A stretch of 64,000 nucleotides of DNA from Rubritepida flocculans DSM 14296 (GCF_000425365.1 NZ_AUDH01000005.1:124001-188000); one strand, 5' to 3'; numbered from the stretch's first letter, positions 43,335 to 52,410 are shown. The notes: a model not told the origin generated them from the sequence alone. Translations and numbers: made by a program.

Positions 43335-43357
43335 GTTTCCTCCCTCGGGGGTCGCGC

Positions 43358-44032
43358 TCAGCGGCGCAGCAGCAGATCGCCCGTGACCTGGAAGCTCACG
43401 GGAATGTCCTCGACGGTGGCCACGGGCGGCGGCACGGCCCCGGCGGCGCGGGCGGGCTGCGGAGCGGCCATGGCGAAGGGGCGCGCCTCGGGGGCGGCGT
43501 CCACGCTGAGGTGGGTGAGTGCGACGACGCGCAGGCCGAGCTCGCGCGCCACCATCTCCGCGCGCTCGCGCAGGGCGCGGATGGCCTGGCGCATCGCCGC
43601 GTCCCGCGCCTCGCGCGCCGCGGCTTCGGAGAGGCGCCAGCGCAGCTCGCCGAGCAGCAGCCCCTCCTCCTGCAGCCGCGCGATCAGCGCCAGCGCCGGC
43701 TCGCCGCGCGCCGCGACGAGGCTGAGGGATTGCTGCGCCAGGAACTCCTGCCCGCGCGGCTCCTGGTGCGCATGGTAGCGGCCGGTGGTGGCGGTGACAC
43801 CCTCCACCGCGCGCGCCGCGGCCAACGCCGCGGCCATGCGGCGGTTCACCTCGCCCTGCACCGCGCCGGCCTCGAAGCCGCGCGCCTCGACGCGCAGCAC
43901 GGCCAGCAGCTCATCGGGGGCCACGCGCACCTCCCCGCTCGCGCCGAGACGCAGCCGCGTCTCGTTGGGCGACTGCGCCGCCGCCGCGGCGGGCAGCAGC
44001 AGCAGGGCGGGGATCAGGGCGCGGCGCAGCAT
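43358..44032 (-). CDS. SIMPL-domain (DUF541) periplasmic protein
   Basis: A 224-residue exported protein. A signal peptide (LRRALIPALLLLPAAAAA) is followed by ETRLRLGASGEVRVAPDELLAVLRVEA, the start of the SIMPL domain, and SLSLVAARGEPALALIARLQ. Length is that of a single SIMPL domain. These proteins form ring-like oligomers; reported links to oxidative or envelope stress exist but the role is not settled. It lies 4 bp from hom on the same strand. Confidence 0.85.
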   Translation of the reverse strand: MLRRALIPALLLLPAAAAAQSPNETRLRLGASGEVRVAPDELLAVLRVEARGFEAGAVQGEVNRRMAAALAAARAVEGVTATTGRYHAHQEPRGQEFLAQQSLSLVAARGEPALALIARLQEEGLLLGELRWRLSEAAAREARDAAMRQAIRALRERAEMVARELGLRVVALTHLSVDAAPEARPFAMAAPQPARAAGAVPPPVATVEDIPVSFQVTGDLLLRR

Positions 44033-44036
44033 GGGC

Positions 44037-45329
44037 TCACATCTCCTCGATGCGGATGCGGGCGGGGGGTTCGAGCACGCTCGGCAGGGCGGCGATGCGC
44101 GCCAGCGCGGCGTCCATCGCCGCCTCCTCGCACTCGTGCGTCACCAGCACCACGGGCACCGCCTCGCCGGGCGCGCGGCCGCGCTGGAGCATGGATTCGA
44201 GGCTGATGCGCTGGTCGCGCAGGATGCCCGTCACGTCCGCGATCACCCCCGGCTGGTCGAGCACCATCAGCCGCAGATAGGTGGCGCCGCGATGGCGCGA
44301 CATGGGCAGGGCGGGCGAGGCGTCGAGGGTGGCGCTGTCCGCCCCCCAGAGCGGGGCGCGCCGGCCGCGGGCGATGTCGATGAGGTCCGCCACCACGGCG
44401 CTGGCGGTGGGGCCCGCCCCCGCGCCGCGCCCCTGCAGCACCACGCGGCCCACCGCATCGCCCTCGGCCAGAACGGCGTTGAACACGCCCTCCACCGCGG
44501 CGAGCGGGCTGCCCGCCGGCACCATGCAGGGGTGCACGCGCGCGCTCACCCCCTCCGGCGTGCGGCTGGCGATGCCGAGCAGCTTGATGCGGTAGCCGAG
44601 CTCCTCGGCCAGCGCGATGTCGAGGGCGGAGACCTGCGCGATGCCCTCGATGTGCAGCGAGGCGAGGTCCACCGGCCGGCCGAAGGCCAGCGCGGCGAGG
44701 ATGGCGAGCTTGTGCGCCGCGTCCACCCCCTCGATGTCGAAGGAGGGGTCAGCCTCGGCGTAGCCGAGTTCCTGCGCGGCCTTGAGCACCTCCGCGAAGG
44801 GCAGCTTCTTCTGCCGCATCTCGGTGAGGATGTAGTTGCAGGTGCCGTTCAGGATGCCGGCGACGCGGCTGATGCGGTTGGCCGCCAGCCCCTCGCGCAG
44901 CGCCTTGATGGCGGGGATGCCGCCGGCCACCGCCGCCTCATAGGCCAGCGTGCCGCCCATGGCCTCGACCTGCTGGGCGAGCGCCACGCCATGGGTGGCG
45001 AGCAGCGCCTTGTTGGCCGTGACCACGGGCTTGCGCGCGCGGAGCCCGGCCTCGACCAGCGCGCGGGCGGGGCCTTCGGCGCCGCCGATCACCTCGACCA
45101 CCACCTCCACGTCCGGGTCGGCGGCCAGCGCCACGGGGTCGGGGTGCCAGGTCAGCCCATCGAGCGGCACGCCGCGGTCGCGCTCGGGGTGGCGTGCGGA
45201 GACGGCCACCACCTCGATCGGCCGGCCGGCGCGGGCGGCGATGACGTCCGCGTTGTCGCGCAGCAGCTTCACCACGCCCGCACCCACCGTGCCGAGCCCG
45301 GCCACGCCCACCTTCATCACGGCGCTCAT
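44037..45329 (-). CDS. hom: homoserine dehydrogenase (with C-terminal ACT domain)
   Basis: Reduces aspartate semialdehyde to homoserine, the branch point to threonine and methionine. The 430-residue protein begins with KVGVAGLGTVGAGVVKLL (NAD(P) site), has TANKALLATHG, AAVAGGIPAIKALREGL, ILNGTCNYILTEM (catalytic/substrate segment) and GYAEADPSFDIEGVDAAHK, and ends with an ACT domain (LRLMVLDQPGVIADVTGIL, about residue 350 on) for feedback inhibition. Its ATG overlaps the stop of the upstream aminotransferase (ATGA). Confidence 0.96.
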   Translation of the reverse strand: MSAVMKVGVAGLGTVGAGVVKLLRDNADVIAARAGRPIEVVAVSARHPERDRGVPLDGLTWHPDPVALAADPDVEVVVEVIGGAEGPARALVEAGLRARKPVVTANKALLATHGVALAQQVEAMGGTLAYEAAVAGGIPAIKALREGLAANRISRVAGILNGTCNYILTEMRQKKLPFAEVLKAAQELGYAEADPSFDIEGVDAAHKLAILAALAFGRPVDLASLHIEGIAQVSALDIALAEELGYRIKLLGIASRTPEGVSARVHPCMVPAGSPLAAVEGVFNAVLAEGDAVGRVVLQGRGAGAGPTASAVVADLIDIARGRRAPLWGADSATLDASPALPMSRHRGATYLRLMVLDQPGVIADVTGILRDQRISLESMLQRGRAPGEAVPVVLVTHECEEAAMDAALARIAALPSVLEPPARIRIEEM

Positions 45330-46540
45330 CCCGCGAGGCTCTCCTCGGCGGGGGCGGCGTTGTCGCCCTGCAGGAAGGCGCGGATTCCGCGCAGCGCCTG
45401 GCGGATGCGGTGCGTGTTCTCGACGAGGGCGATGCGCACATGCCCGTCCCCGTGCTCGCCGAATCCCACGCCCGGGGCCACCGCCACCTTGGCCTTGGCG
45501 AGCAGCAGCTTGGAGAACTCGACGGAGCCGAGCTGGCGGAAGCGCTCGGGGATGGGGGCCCAGAGGAACATGGAGCCCTGGCAGGGCTCGACCGGCCATC
45601 CGGCCTGGACCAGGCCCTTCACCAGCACGTCGCGCCGCTCGCGGTAGAGGGCGCGCATCTCGGCCACGCAGTCCTGCGGGCCGTTCAGCGCCGCGGCCGC
45701 CGCCACCTGGATGGGCGTGAAGGCGCCGTAGTCGAGATAGGACTTCACGCGCGCGAGCGCGGCGATCAGCCGCGGGTTGCCGGCCGCGAAGCCCATCCGC
45801 CAGCCCGGCATGTTGTAGGTCTTGGAGAGCGAGGTGAACTCCACCGTGCACTCCTTCGCGCCCGGGATTTCGAGCACGGAGGGCGGCGGGTTGTTCTCGT
45901 CGAAGTAGAGCTCGGCGTAGGCGAGGTCGGAGAGGATGAACAGCTCGTGCCGCCGCGCCAGCGCCACCAGCTCCTTGTAGAACTCCCGGCTGGCGAGCAG
46001 GGCGGTGGGGTTGGAGGGGAAGTTCACGATCAGCGCGGTGGGCTTGGGCACGCTGTGCTTCACCGCGCGCACGATGGCCTCGAGCATCGCGTCGTCCGGC
46101 GTGTAGGGGATGGAGCGCGCGGTCGCGCCCGCGATCAGGAAGCCGAACTGGTGGATGGGATAGGAGGGGTTGGGCACCAGGATGGTGTCGCCCGGGCTCG
46201 AGATGGCCTGGGCGAGATTGGCGAGCCCTTCCTTCGAGCCCAGCGTCGCCACCACCTCCGTCTCGGGGTCGAGCTTCACGCCGAAGCGGCGGTCGTAATA
46301 GCCCGCCAGCGCCTTCCGCAGCCCCGGGATCCCCTTGGACATGGAGTAGCGGTGGGTGCGCGGGTCCTGCACCGCCTCGATGAGCTTGGCCACGATGTGC
46401 GGCGGCGTGGGGCTGTCGGGGTTGCCCATGCCGAGGTCCACGATGTCCTCCGCCGCCGCGCGGGCCTTGGCCTTGGCCGCGTTGACCTCGGCGAAGACAT
46501 AGGGCGGCAGGCGGCGGATGCGGTGGAACTCTTCGGCCAT
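45326..46540 (-). CDS. class I/II PLP-dependent aminotransferase (AlaC/alanine-type)
   Basis: A 404-residue fold-type I aminotransferase. It begins FHRIRRLPPYVFAEVNAAK, has DLGMGNPDSPTPPHIV, NPSYPIHQFGFL and the PLP lysine in TSLSKTYNMPGWRMGF (about residue 240). These are features of the group annotated as LL-diaminopimelate-like or alanine transaminases directly before hom in alphaproteobacteria; glutamate-pyruvate transamination is the likeliest activity. It is coupled to hom by a 4-bp overlap. Confidence 0.9.
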   Translation of the reverse strand: MAEEFHRIRRLPPYVFAEVNAAKAKARAAAEDIVDLGMGNPDSPTPPHIVAKLIEAVQDPRTHRYSMSKGIPGLRKALAGYYDRRFGVKLDPETEVVATLGSKEGLANLAQAISSPGDTILVPNPSYPIHQFGFLIAGATARSIPYTPDDAMLEAIVRAVKHSVPKPTALIVNFPSNPTALLASREFYKELVALARRHELFILSDLAYAELYFDENNPPPSVLEIPGAKECTVEFTSLSKTYNMPGWRMGFAAGNPRLIAALARVKSYLDYGAFTPIQVAAAAALNGPQDCVAEMRALYRERRDVLVKGLVQAGWPVEPCQGSMFLWAPIPERFRQLGSVEFSKLLLAKAKVAVAPGVGFGEHGDGHVRIALVENTHRIRQALRGIRAFLQGDNAAPAEESLAG

Positions 46541-46624
46541 GGCGGGCCTCCTCGGGGCTCGGCAGTGTGCGGGCTTTAGCGGAGTCGGCCCCAGGCGTCA
46601 CCGCCCGGACGCAGGGGGGCGGCC

Positions 46625-47203
46625 CTACCGGGACAGCAGGGCCGGGGGCGGCGGGGGCGGCGGCGCGCCGGGGGCGAGCAGCTCCGCCCCCGGGGCGGCG
46701 GGCGGCGCGCCGGGCTGCGGGAAGGCCTCCGGGGCGGGGGCCGCCGCCGCGTCGGCCGGCGCGGGCCTGTCCCAGGGAATCGGTGCGGCGCGCGCAAGGC
46801 GCGGCGGCGCGGGCGGGCGGGCCGGCACGGGCGGCTCCCCGGCCGCGGCGGGGCCGGCGAGCGGGGCCGCGGGGCGCGGCGCGGGAATGGGCGTCTCGCT
46901 CGCCGCGCGGTCGCGCTGCAGCGCCGCGGTGATCCGCTCCCGCGCCGAGAGCTCCGGCCGTTCCGGGAGGGGCGGGACCGAGGCGAGGTTGGGCGAGGGC
47001 CGATCGAGCCCGGGCGGGGGCAGCCGCGCCTCGGCCGCCGCCCCCGAGGCGTCGCGCAGCATGGCCCGCACATCCATCCGGTTCGGCACCTCGCAGCCGG
47101 CGCAGAACAGCGCGAGCAGCAGCCAGAGCGGCGCTTGATCGGCGCGCGGGCGGCCCCTACCCTGCGGGGCGGGTTGCGGAAAGGCGTCTGGTGTCGGCGG
47201 CAA
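46625..47203 (-). CDS. putative Pro/Ala-rich lipoprotein
   Basis: A hydrophobic stretch APLWLLLALFCAGC forms a lipobox followed by EVPNRMDVRAML and then a low-complexity Pro/Ala/Arg region to the end, so an envelope lipoprotein is likely. Start is uncertain. I chose TTG 47203, preceded by AGAGGGGG, giving 192 residues with the lipobox cysteine near residue 37, a rather long n-region. Longer versions would run into the phaC 5' end. The Pro-rich part has biased composition that can arise by chance at this GC content. Function unknown. Confidence 0.5.
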   Translation of the reverse strand: MPPTPDAFPQPAPQGRGRPRADQAPLWLLLALFCAGCEVPNRMDVRAMLRDASGAAAEARLPPPGLDRPSPNLASVPPLPERPELSARERITAALQRDRAASETPIPAPRPAAPLAGPAAAGEPPVPARPPAPPRLARAAPIPWDRPAPADAAAAPAPEAFPQPGAPPAAPGAELLAPGAPPPPPPPALLSR

Positions 47204-47315
47204 GCGCGGTGTTCCCCCTCTCGGGCGGCGCGATGCTGGGCGAGCCCGCGCCCGCCCGCAAGCCTCGCGCGCAGATGGCCAGAACGCCCGGCACGGCAAA
47301 GGCAGGCAGAACCCC

Positions 47316-49118
47316 ATGAGCCCTTCCCACGGCAAGGACACGCCGGACTACCACCTGCCCGACGCCGAGCTGGTGACGCGCACCATGGCCGAGGTGGCCG
47401 AGCGCGGGCAGCGCATCGTGGCCGATTTCCTCAAGCGCCAGGCCGAGGAGACCGGCAACCCCGACCCGCTGAACATCGGCGGCGCCTTCCTCGAGATGAC
47501 GGCGCGGCTGATGGCCAACCCCCAGCGGCTGATGCAGGCGCAGCTCGGCTTCTGGCAGGACTATCTCACCCTCTGGACCAACACCGCCCGGCGCATGCTG
47601 GGCGAGCAGACGGGCCCCGTCATCGAGGAACCCAAGGGCGACCGCCGCTTCAAGGACGAGGCCTGGCGCGAGAACGAGGTGTTCGACTTCATCCGCCAGT
47701 CCTACCTTCTCGCCGCGCGCTATTTCACGAACACGGTGAACAGCGCGGAGGGGCTCGACCCCAAGACCGCGCAGAAGGTGGATTTCTACACGCGCCAGTT
47801 CGTGGACGCGATGAGCCCCGCGAACTTCGTGCTCACCAACCCCGAGGTGCTGCGCCGCACCGCCGAGACGGGGGGCACGAATCTGCTCAAGGGCCTGTCC
47901 AACCTCCTCGCCGATCTCGAGCGCGGCAAGGGCCGTCTGCGCATCCGCATGACGGACGATTCGAAGTTCAAGGTGGGCGAAAACATCGCCGTCACCCCGG
48001 GCAAGGTCGTCTTCCAGAACGACCTGATGCAGCTCATCCAGTACAACCCGACGACGGAGACGGTGCTGAAGCGCCCGCTGGTGATCTTCCCGCCCTGGAT
48101 CAACAAGTTCTACATCCTCGACTTGCGCCCGAAGAACAGCTTCATCCGCTGGGCGGTGGAGCAGGGGCACACGGTGTTCTGCGTCTCCTGGGTGAACCCG
48201 GACGAGCGCCTCGCGCAGAAGGGGTTCGACGACTACATGAAGGAGGGCGTGCTCGCCGCCCTCGACGCCATCGAGCTCGCCACCGGCGAGCGCGCGGTGA
48301 ACGCCATCGGCTACTGCCTGGGCGGGACGCTGCTCGCCACCACCCTCGCCTACATGGCGGCGAAGCGCGATACCCGCATCAAGTCCGCCACCTATTTCGT
48401 CACGCTGGTGGATTTCGAGCAGCCGGGAGAGCTCGGCGTCTTCATCGACGAGGAGCAGCTCAAGGCGCTCGAGGAGAAGATGAACAAGCGCGGCTATCTC
48501 GACGGCAGCGAGATGGCCACCACCTTCAACATGCTGCGCGCGAACGACCTCATCTGGTCCTTCGTCGTGAACAACTACCTGCTGGGGCAGGACCCCTTCC
48601 CCTTCGACCTGCTCTACTGGAACGACGACAGCACGCGCATGCCCGCGCGCATGCACAGCTTCTACCTGCGCCGGATGTACCAGCAGAACGACCTGGTGAA
48701 GCCGGGCGCGATCGAGTTGCTCGGCACCAAGATCGACCTGCGCAAGATCAAGGTGCCGAGCTATCTGATCTCCACGCGCGAGGACCATATCGCGCCCTGG
48801 AAGAGCACCTATCGCGCCACCCAGATCTACTCGGGCCCGGTGCGCTTCGTGCTCGCCGCCTCGGGGCACATCGCAGGCGTGGTGAACCCGCCCGATTCCG
48901 GGAAGTACAGCCACTGGATCAACGAGGAGCTGCCGCCCGACCCCGACGAGTGGCTGAAGGGCGCGACCGAGCTCGCCGGCTCCTGGTGGCCGGACTGGCA
49001 GCGCTGGGTCAGCGGGCTCGACAAGACCATGGTGCCCGCGCGCATCCCCGGCAGCGGCAAGCTGCCGGTGATCGAGGACGCGCCGGGCAGCTATGTGCGG
49101 GTGATGGCGAACGACTGA
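47316..49118 (+). CDS. phaC: class I poly(3-hydroxyalkanoate) synthase
   Basis: Polymerises 3-hydroxyacyl-CoA into PHA granules. The 600-residue protein matches class I length. The lipase-like box GYCLGGTLLATTLAY holds the catalytic cysteine (about residue 333); the catalytic Asp is in STREDHIAPWKS and the His in ASGHIAGVVNPP. WQDYLTLWTNTARRML is the N-terminal helix typical of the family. It is divergent from the lipoprotein and aminotransferase genes. No phaA, phaB or phasin genes are adjacent. The stop is followed by a second in-frame stop (TGA TAG). Confidence 0.96.
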   Translation: MSPSHGKDTPDYHLPDAELVTRTMAEVAERGQRIVADFLKRQAEETGNPDPLNIGGAFLEMTARLMANPQRLMQAQLGFWQDYLTLWTNTARRMLGEQTGPVIEEPKGDRRFKDEAWRENEVFDFIRQSYLLAARYFTNTVNSAEGLDPKTAQKVDFYTRQFVDAMSPANFVLTNPEVLRRTAETGGTNLLKGLSNLLADLERGKGRLRIRMTDDSKFKVGENIAVTPGKVVFQNDLMQLIQYNPTTETVLKRPLVIFPPWINKFYILDLRPKNSFIRWAVEQGHTVFCVSWVNPDERLAQKGFDDYMKEGVLAALDAIELATGERAVNAIGYCLGGTLLATTLAYMAAKRDTRIKSATYFVTLVDFEQPGELGVFIDEEQLKALEEKMNKRGYLDGSEMATTFNMLRANDLIWSFVVNNYLLGQDPFPFDLLYWNDDSTRMPARMHSFYLRRMYQQNDLVKPGAIELLGTKIDLRKIKVPSYLISTREDHIAPWKSTYRATQIYSGPVRFVLAASGHIAGVVNPPDSGKYSHWINEELPPDPDEWLKGATELAGSWWPDWQRWVSGLDKTMVPARIPGSGKLPVIEDAPGSYVRVMAND

Positions 49119-49124
49119 TAGGGG

Positions 49125-49138
49125 GGGCCGAATGGCCC
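49125..49138. terminator. short hairpin between phaC and the broken Bug receptor
   Basis: GGGCC-GAAT-GGCCC directly after phaC. Five-pair stem, no T-tract; convergent genes on both sides make a terminator plausible but weakly supported. Confidence 0.3.
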
Positions 49139-49144
49139 GACCTG

Positions 49145-49930
49145 TCAGTCCGCGCGGATGTTCGCCGCCCGGATCACCTCGGCGAAGACCCGCGCCTCCT
49201 GAGCGAAGAGGCGCTGCACCTCGGCCGGCGTCGTCGGCGCGGTCTGGATGCCCTGGCCGGCCAGGCGCTCCACCAGCGCGGGCTGGCGCAGCGCCGCCCC
49301 GGCCCCCTCGTTCAGCCGCTCGATGCGCGCCGCCGGCGTGCCGGCGGGGGCGAGCAGGCCGAACCAGTTGTCGAAGGCGAAATCGGCGAGGCTGAGCTCC
49401 GCCGCGGTGGGCACATCGGGAAGCTGGGGGGCGCGCGCCTCGGCCGCCACCATCAGCGCGCCAGCCGCCCCGCCTGGACATGCTGGGCGATGGTGGGCAC
49501 CGGGTCCACGATCACCGGCACCCGGCCGGCCAGCACCTCGGGGATGGCGGCGGCGCTGCCGCGGAAATGCACGGAGGTCATCTCCGTGCCGGTGCGGCGC
49601 TGCAGCAGCTCCGCCACCACATGCAGCAGGCTGCCCGAGCCGGCGGTGGCGTAGTTCACCCGGCCCGGCTGGCGGCGCAGCTCGGCGAGGAAGCCCGGGA
49701 AGTCGCGCGCCGGGAAATCGGGGTGCACCACCAGCGCGATGGAGGTGCGCACGGCCCGCGTGACGCCGATCAGGTCGCCCAGCGGGTCCACGGTCATGTT
49801 GCCGTAGGTGAAGGGGTTGATCGTCACCTGCCCGCAATAGGCCATGAGCAGGGTGAGCCCGTCCGGGGCGGCGCGCGCCACCTGTTCGGTGGCGAGGTTG
49901 CCAGCCGCGCCGGGCGGGGCGGAAGGGCAT
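49145..49930 (-). pseudogene. degraded Bug/TTT receptor: N-terminal deletion plus frameshift
   Basis: Two Bug-receptor segments lie in different frames. The middle (about 49460-49920) reads GAAGNLATEQVARAAPDG to VPTIAQHVQAGRLA, then stops at 49453; the C-terminal part continues in another frame from LMVAAEARAPQLPDVPTA to VIRAANIRAD, ending at 49145. The switch is near 49455-49465. At the other end an apparent ribosome-binding site (AGGAGT) and ATG at 49930 are followed almost immediately by the NRPGAAGN-equivalent region, so the signal peptide and about the first 60 residues are missing. The gene cannot make a secreted receptor. Sequencing error could explain the frameshift but not the missing N-terminus. 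Confidence 0.8.
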
Positions 49931-50008
49931 GCGCGAACTCCTGGGATGAAGGCAGGATGACATTCCCGACATAGGGCGCGCGGCGGCCCGCGCCAAGCGC
50001 CCCGCGGC

Positions 50009-50707
50009 TCAGCGCCGCGGCGCCGTGAAGGGCTGAAGCCCCCCTTCGCCCACGCCGAAGCCCACGCCCCCCTCCTCCAGACGGGCCGCGGGGGCGCGCT
50101 CCAGCGCCGCGACCAGGCCGGGCAGCACGAGCTGCGCATTGGGCCGCGGCCCGGGCTCGGCCAGCCGGGCGAGCGGGCCGGGCCGCAGCCCGGGCCGGAA
50201 GGCGGGCGGGGCGAGCGCCGCCTCGACCGCCGCGCGCTCGCCCCGCGCCAGCGCGTGGCGCGCGGCCAGCAGCGCCGCGATGGCCTGTTCGGGCGTCGCC
50301 TCCGGGGCGAGGCCGAGGGCGGCGCGCTGCTCCTCCACCGCCGCGGCCAGGGCGAAGCGGAACCCCTCGTCCAGCCGGGCGAGGCCGCCGCCCGGCCGCG
50401 TCTCGCCGCCCAGCCATTCGAGCCGGGCGGCGGCCAGCGCCACCGCCTCCGGGGGGCCGGCGAGCCCCCCGCCGCCCGGGGCGAAATCGGCCAGCGCCCG
50501 CCGCGCCACCGCCAGCAGAGGCGAGGAGAAATCGCCGCCCGTGAGCTCCCCGGGCGGGGGGGCGGGCGGCCGGGTGCGCAGCTCGGCGCAGGCGCCGAGG
50601 GCGAGCAGCAGCGCCACGGCGCTGCGCCGCCCGATGCCGGCGGGCCGCGTCGGCCGGTGGGAACCCGCCAGCCCCGAGAAAGCCGGCGGGACCGCCGTCC
50701 GGATCAC
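50009..50707 (-). CDS. lipoprotein of unknown function, third member of a paralogous trio
   Basis: A 232-residue predicted lipoprotein. After a long n-region the lipobox is ALLLALGAC, with cleavage before Cys 41 or so. The body contains FALAAAVEEQRAALGLAPEATPEQAIAALLAARHALARGE, which aligns by eye with the two upstream genes (EWRGAIGVAADAPPQRVINGLLAASRAL and ELRAALAIAPEAPPQMVVDGLALARRRL). GTG 50707 overlaps the previous stop (GTGA), so it is co-translated. Membrane anchoring suggests an envelope role; I do not recognise the family. Confidence 0.7.
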   Translation of the reverse strand: MIRTAVPPAFSGLAGSHRPTRPAGIGRRSAVALLLALGACAELRTRPPAPPPGELTGGDFSSPLLAVARRALADFAPGGGGLAGPPEAVALAAARLEWLGGETRPGGGLARLDEGFRFALAAAVEEQRAALGLAPEATPEQAIAALLAARHALARGERAAVEAALAPPAFRPGLRPGPLARLAEPGPRPNAQLVLPGLVAALERAPAARLEEGGVGFGVGEGGLQPFTAPRR

Positions 50708-51270
50708 AGCGTGCTGGTGACGGGCGAGCGCTCGGGCGCGATCAGGCTGCGCTCGGCCGCGGCGGCCGCGGCCGCCGTGCGGGGCAGCGGAGGCAGCGCG
50801 TTGAGGCGCGCCAGCGTGCCCTCGGGCCCGGCAGTGAACACCTCGGGCGCAAGGGCGGCGCGCAGCGCGTCCTGCCGCCCCTCCTCCAGCGCGCGCGAGG
50901 CGGCCAGCAGCCCGTTGATCACGCGCTGGGGCGGCGCGTCCGCCGCCACGCCGATCGCGCCGCGCCACTCGCTCCGCGCGGCCTGCATCTGCGGCAGCAG
51001 GGTGGGCACCGGGTTCCGCGCCACGGGGTTGGAGGGCAGCTCGACGGCGAGATACTCCATCTCCGCCAGGGCGCGCGCCGCAACGCCGGGCCGCCCGGCG
51101 AGGCTTGCGGGCTGGCCGAAGGCGCTGCCCGCGTGCAAGGCGGCGGCGCGGGTGGGGTCGCCCGCGCCCTCGACGAAGCCGCTCGGCAGGCTCGCGGTCT
51201 CGACGGGCGGCAGCCCGGCGCAGGCGGCCAGCGCGGGAAGGGCGAGCAGAACGGAACGACGCAGCATCAT
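50704..51270 (-). CDS. lipoprotein of unknown function, second member of a paralogous trio
   Basis: A 188-residue lipoprotein with signal MMLRRSVLLALPALAAC (lipobox LAAC, Cys 17). The body is helical with FGQPASLAGRPGVAARALAEMEYLAVELP and a C-terminal LNALPPLPRTAAAAAAAERSL. The same PPLPRT-then-helix ending appears in the gene upstream. Its ATG directly abuts the previous stop (TAG 51271-51273), so the three genes form one translational unit. Family not recognised. Confidence 0.75.
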   Translation of the reverse strand: MMLRRSVLLALPALAACAGLPPVETASLPSGFVEGAGDPTRAAALHAGSAFGQPASLAGRPGVAARALAEMEYLAVELPSNPVARNPVPTLLPQMQAARSEWRGAIGVAADAPPQRVINGLLAASRALEEGRQDALRAALAPEVFTAGPEGTLARLNALPPLPRTAAAAAAAERSLIAPERSPVTSTL

Positions 51271-51840
51271 CTAGATTCTCCCATTGGCCGAACCGCGGCC
51301 GATGTCCTGGTTCAGGCGGTCCTGGTCGAGGCGGAGCATCTCGCGCTCCGCCATCGCGGTCGCCTCGCGCGTGCGCGGCAGAGGTGGCGGCGCGGCGAGG
51401 CGCTGCAAGGTGGTCTCGGGCGCCGGGAAGGCGGCGGCGGGCAGGGCGGCGCCCTCCCCCTCCCCCGCGAGGCGGCGGCGCGCCAGGGCGAGCCCGTCCA
51501 CCACCATCTGCGGCGGGGCCTCGGGCGCGATGGCCAGCGCCGCGCGCAGTTCGGCCCGGGCCGCGAGCAGGGCGGGGCCCACGGGGGGGGCGAAGCCGCG
51601 CCAGCGCGCCTCCCAGGGCAGGCTGGCGGCGAGATACTCGACGAGCATGGCGGCCTGTGCGGCCTCGGCCCCCGCGGGCGGGGCGGCCCGGCCGAAGGCG
51701 TGGGCCGCCCCGAGCACGGCGAAGCGCCACGGATCGGTCGCCCCCGCCACCATGCCCGGCGGCAGGCTGGCCGAAGGCGGCGCCGCCCCGCCCGCGCAGG
51801 CGGCGAGCCCCAGCAGCAGCGCGAATCCGGCGATCCTCAT
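51271..51840 (-). CDS. lipoprotein of unknown function, first member of a paralogous trio
   Basis: A 189-residue lipoprotein with signal MRIAGFALLLGLAAC (Cys 15). It shares GMVAGATDPWRFAVLGAAHAF with the GFVEGAGDPTRAAALHAGSAF of the next gene, and the C-terminal PPPLPRTREATAMAEREML. No transmembrane segment beyond the signal. It starts 9 bp before the gamma-carbonic anhydrase gene's stop and is probably in the same operon. Function unknown; conserved spacing within the trio suggests a complex of related subunits. Confidence 0.75.
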   Translation of the reverse strand: MRIAGFALLLGLAACAGGAAPPSASLPPGMVAGATDPWRFAVLGAAHAFGRAAPPAGAEAAQAAMLVEYLAASLPWEARWRGFAPPVGPALLAARAELRAALAIAPEAPPQMVVDGLALARRRLAGEGEGAALPAAAFPAPETTLQRLAAPPPLPRTREATAMAEREMLRLDQDRLNQDIGRGSANGRI

Positions 51841-51849
51841 GGCGGGAGG

Positions 51850-52410
51850 CTACTCCGCCGCGGGCTGTTCCTGAAAGTGACCAAGCGTATCCAGCGAGGC
51901 GCGGTGCCGGCGCGCGAGCTCAACGTAATGCGGCGCCGTGCGGTCGAAGCCCTGGGCGCGCTGCTCCCCGCTCAGCACGCGCACGAGCTTCGCGGGGTTG
52001 CCCATCCACAGCTCCAGCCGGCCGATGCGCTTGCCCGGCGGCAGCACCGAGCCCGCGGCCAGCACCCCGCCCGCCTCGATCACCGCATCGTCCAGCACCG
52101 TCGCGCCCATGCCGACGAAGGCGCGGTCCTCCAGCGTGCAGGCATGGATGATGGCGGCGTGGCCCACCGTCACGTCCGCGCCGATCACCGTGCGCTGCCG
52201 CCCGGCGTTGACGTGGATGATGGTGCCGTCCTGGATGTTGCTGCGCGGACCGATGCGGATCAGGTTCGTGTCGCCGCGCAGCACGCAGTGGAACCAAATG
52301 TTGGCGTCCTCGGCGATCTCGACATCGCCGATCACGGCGGCGGTGGGCGCCACCCAGGCGCGGGGGTGCACCACCGGCCACTTGCCCTCGAAGGGATAGA
52401 GCGGGCCCAT
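51850..52410 (-). CDS. gamma-carbonic anhydrase-family hexapeptide-repeat protein
   Basis: A 186-residue left-handed beta-helix protein. Hexapeptide turns run from AWVAPTAAVIGDVEIAEDAN through IGPRSNIQDGTIIHVNAG to GVLAAGSVLPPGKRI. The zinc-binding histidines are in IIHVNAG and VTVGHAAIIHAC, forming the trimer-interface triad of gamma-class enzymes. Many members of this group bind metal without proven carbonic anhydrase activity. The ATG is 5 bp downstream of the argC stop, in the same minus-strand run. Confidence 0.9.
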   Translation of the reverse strand: MGPLYPFEGKWPVVHPRAWVAPTAAVIGDVEIAEDANIWFHCVLRGDTNLIRIGPRSNIQDGTIIHVNAGRQRTVIGADVTVGHAAIIHACTLEDRAFVGMGATVLDDAVIEAGGVLAAGSVLPPGKRIGRLELWMGNPAKLVRVLSGEQRAQGFDRTAPHYVELARRHRASLDTLGHFQEQPAAE

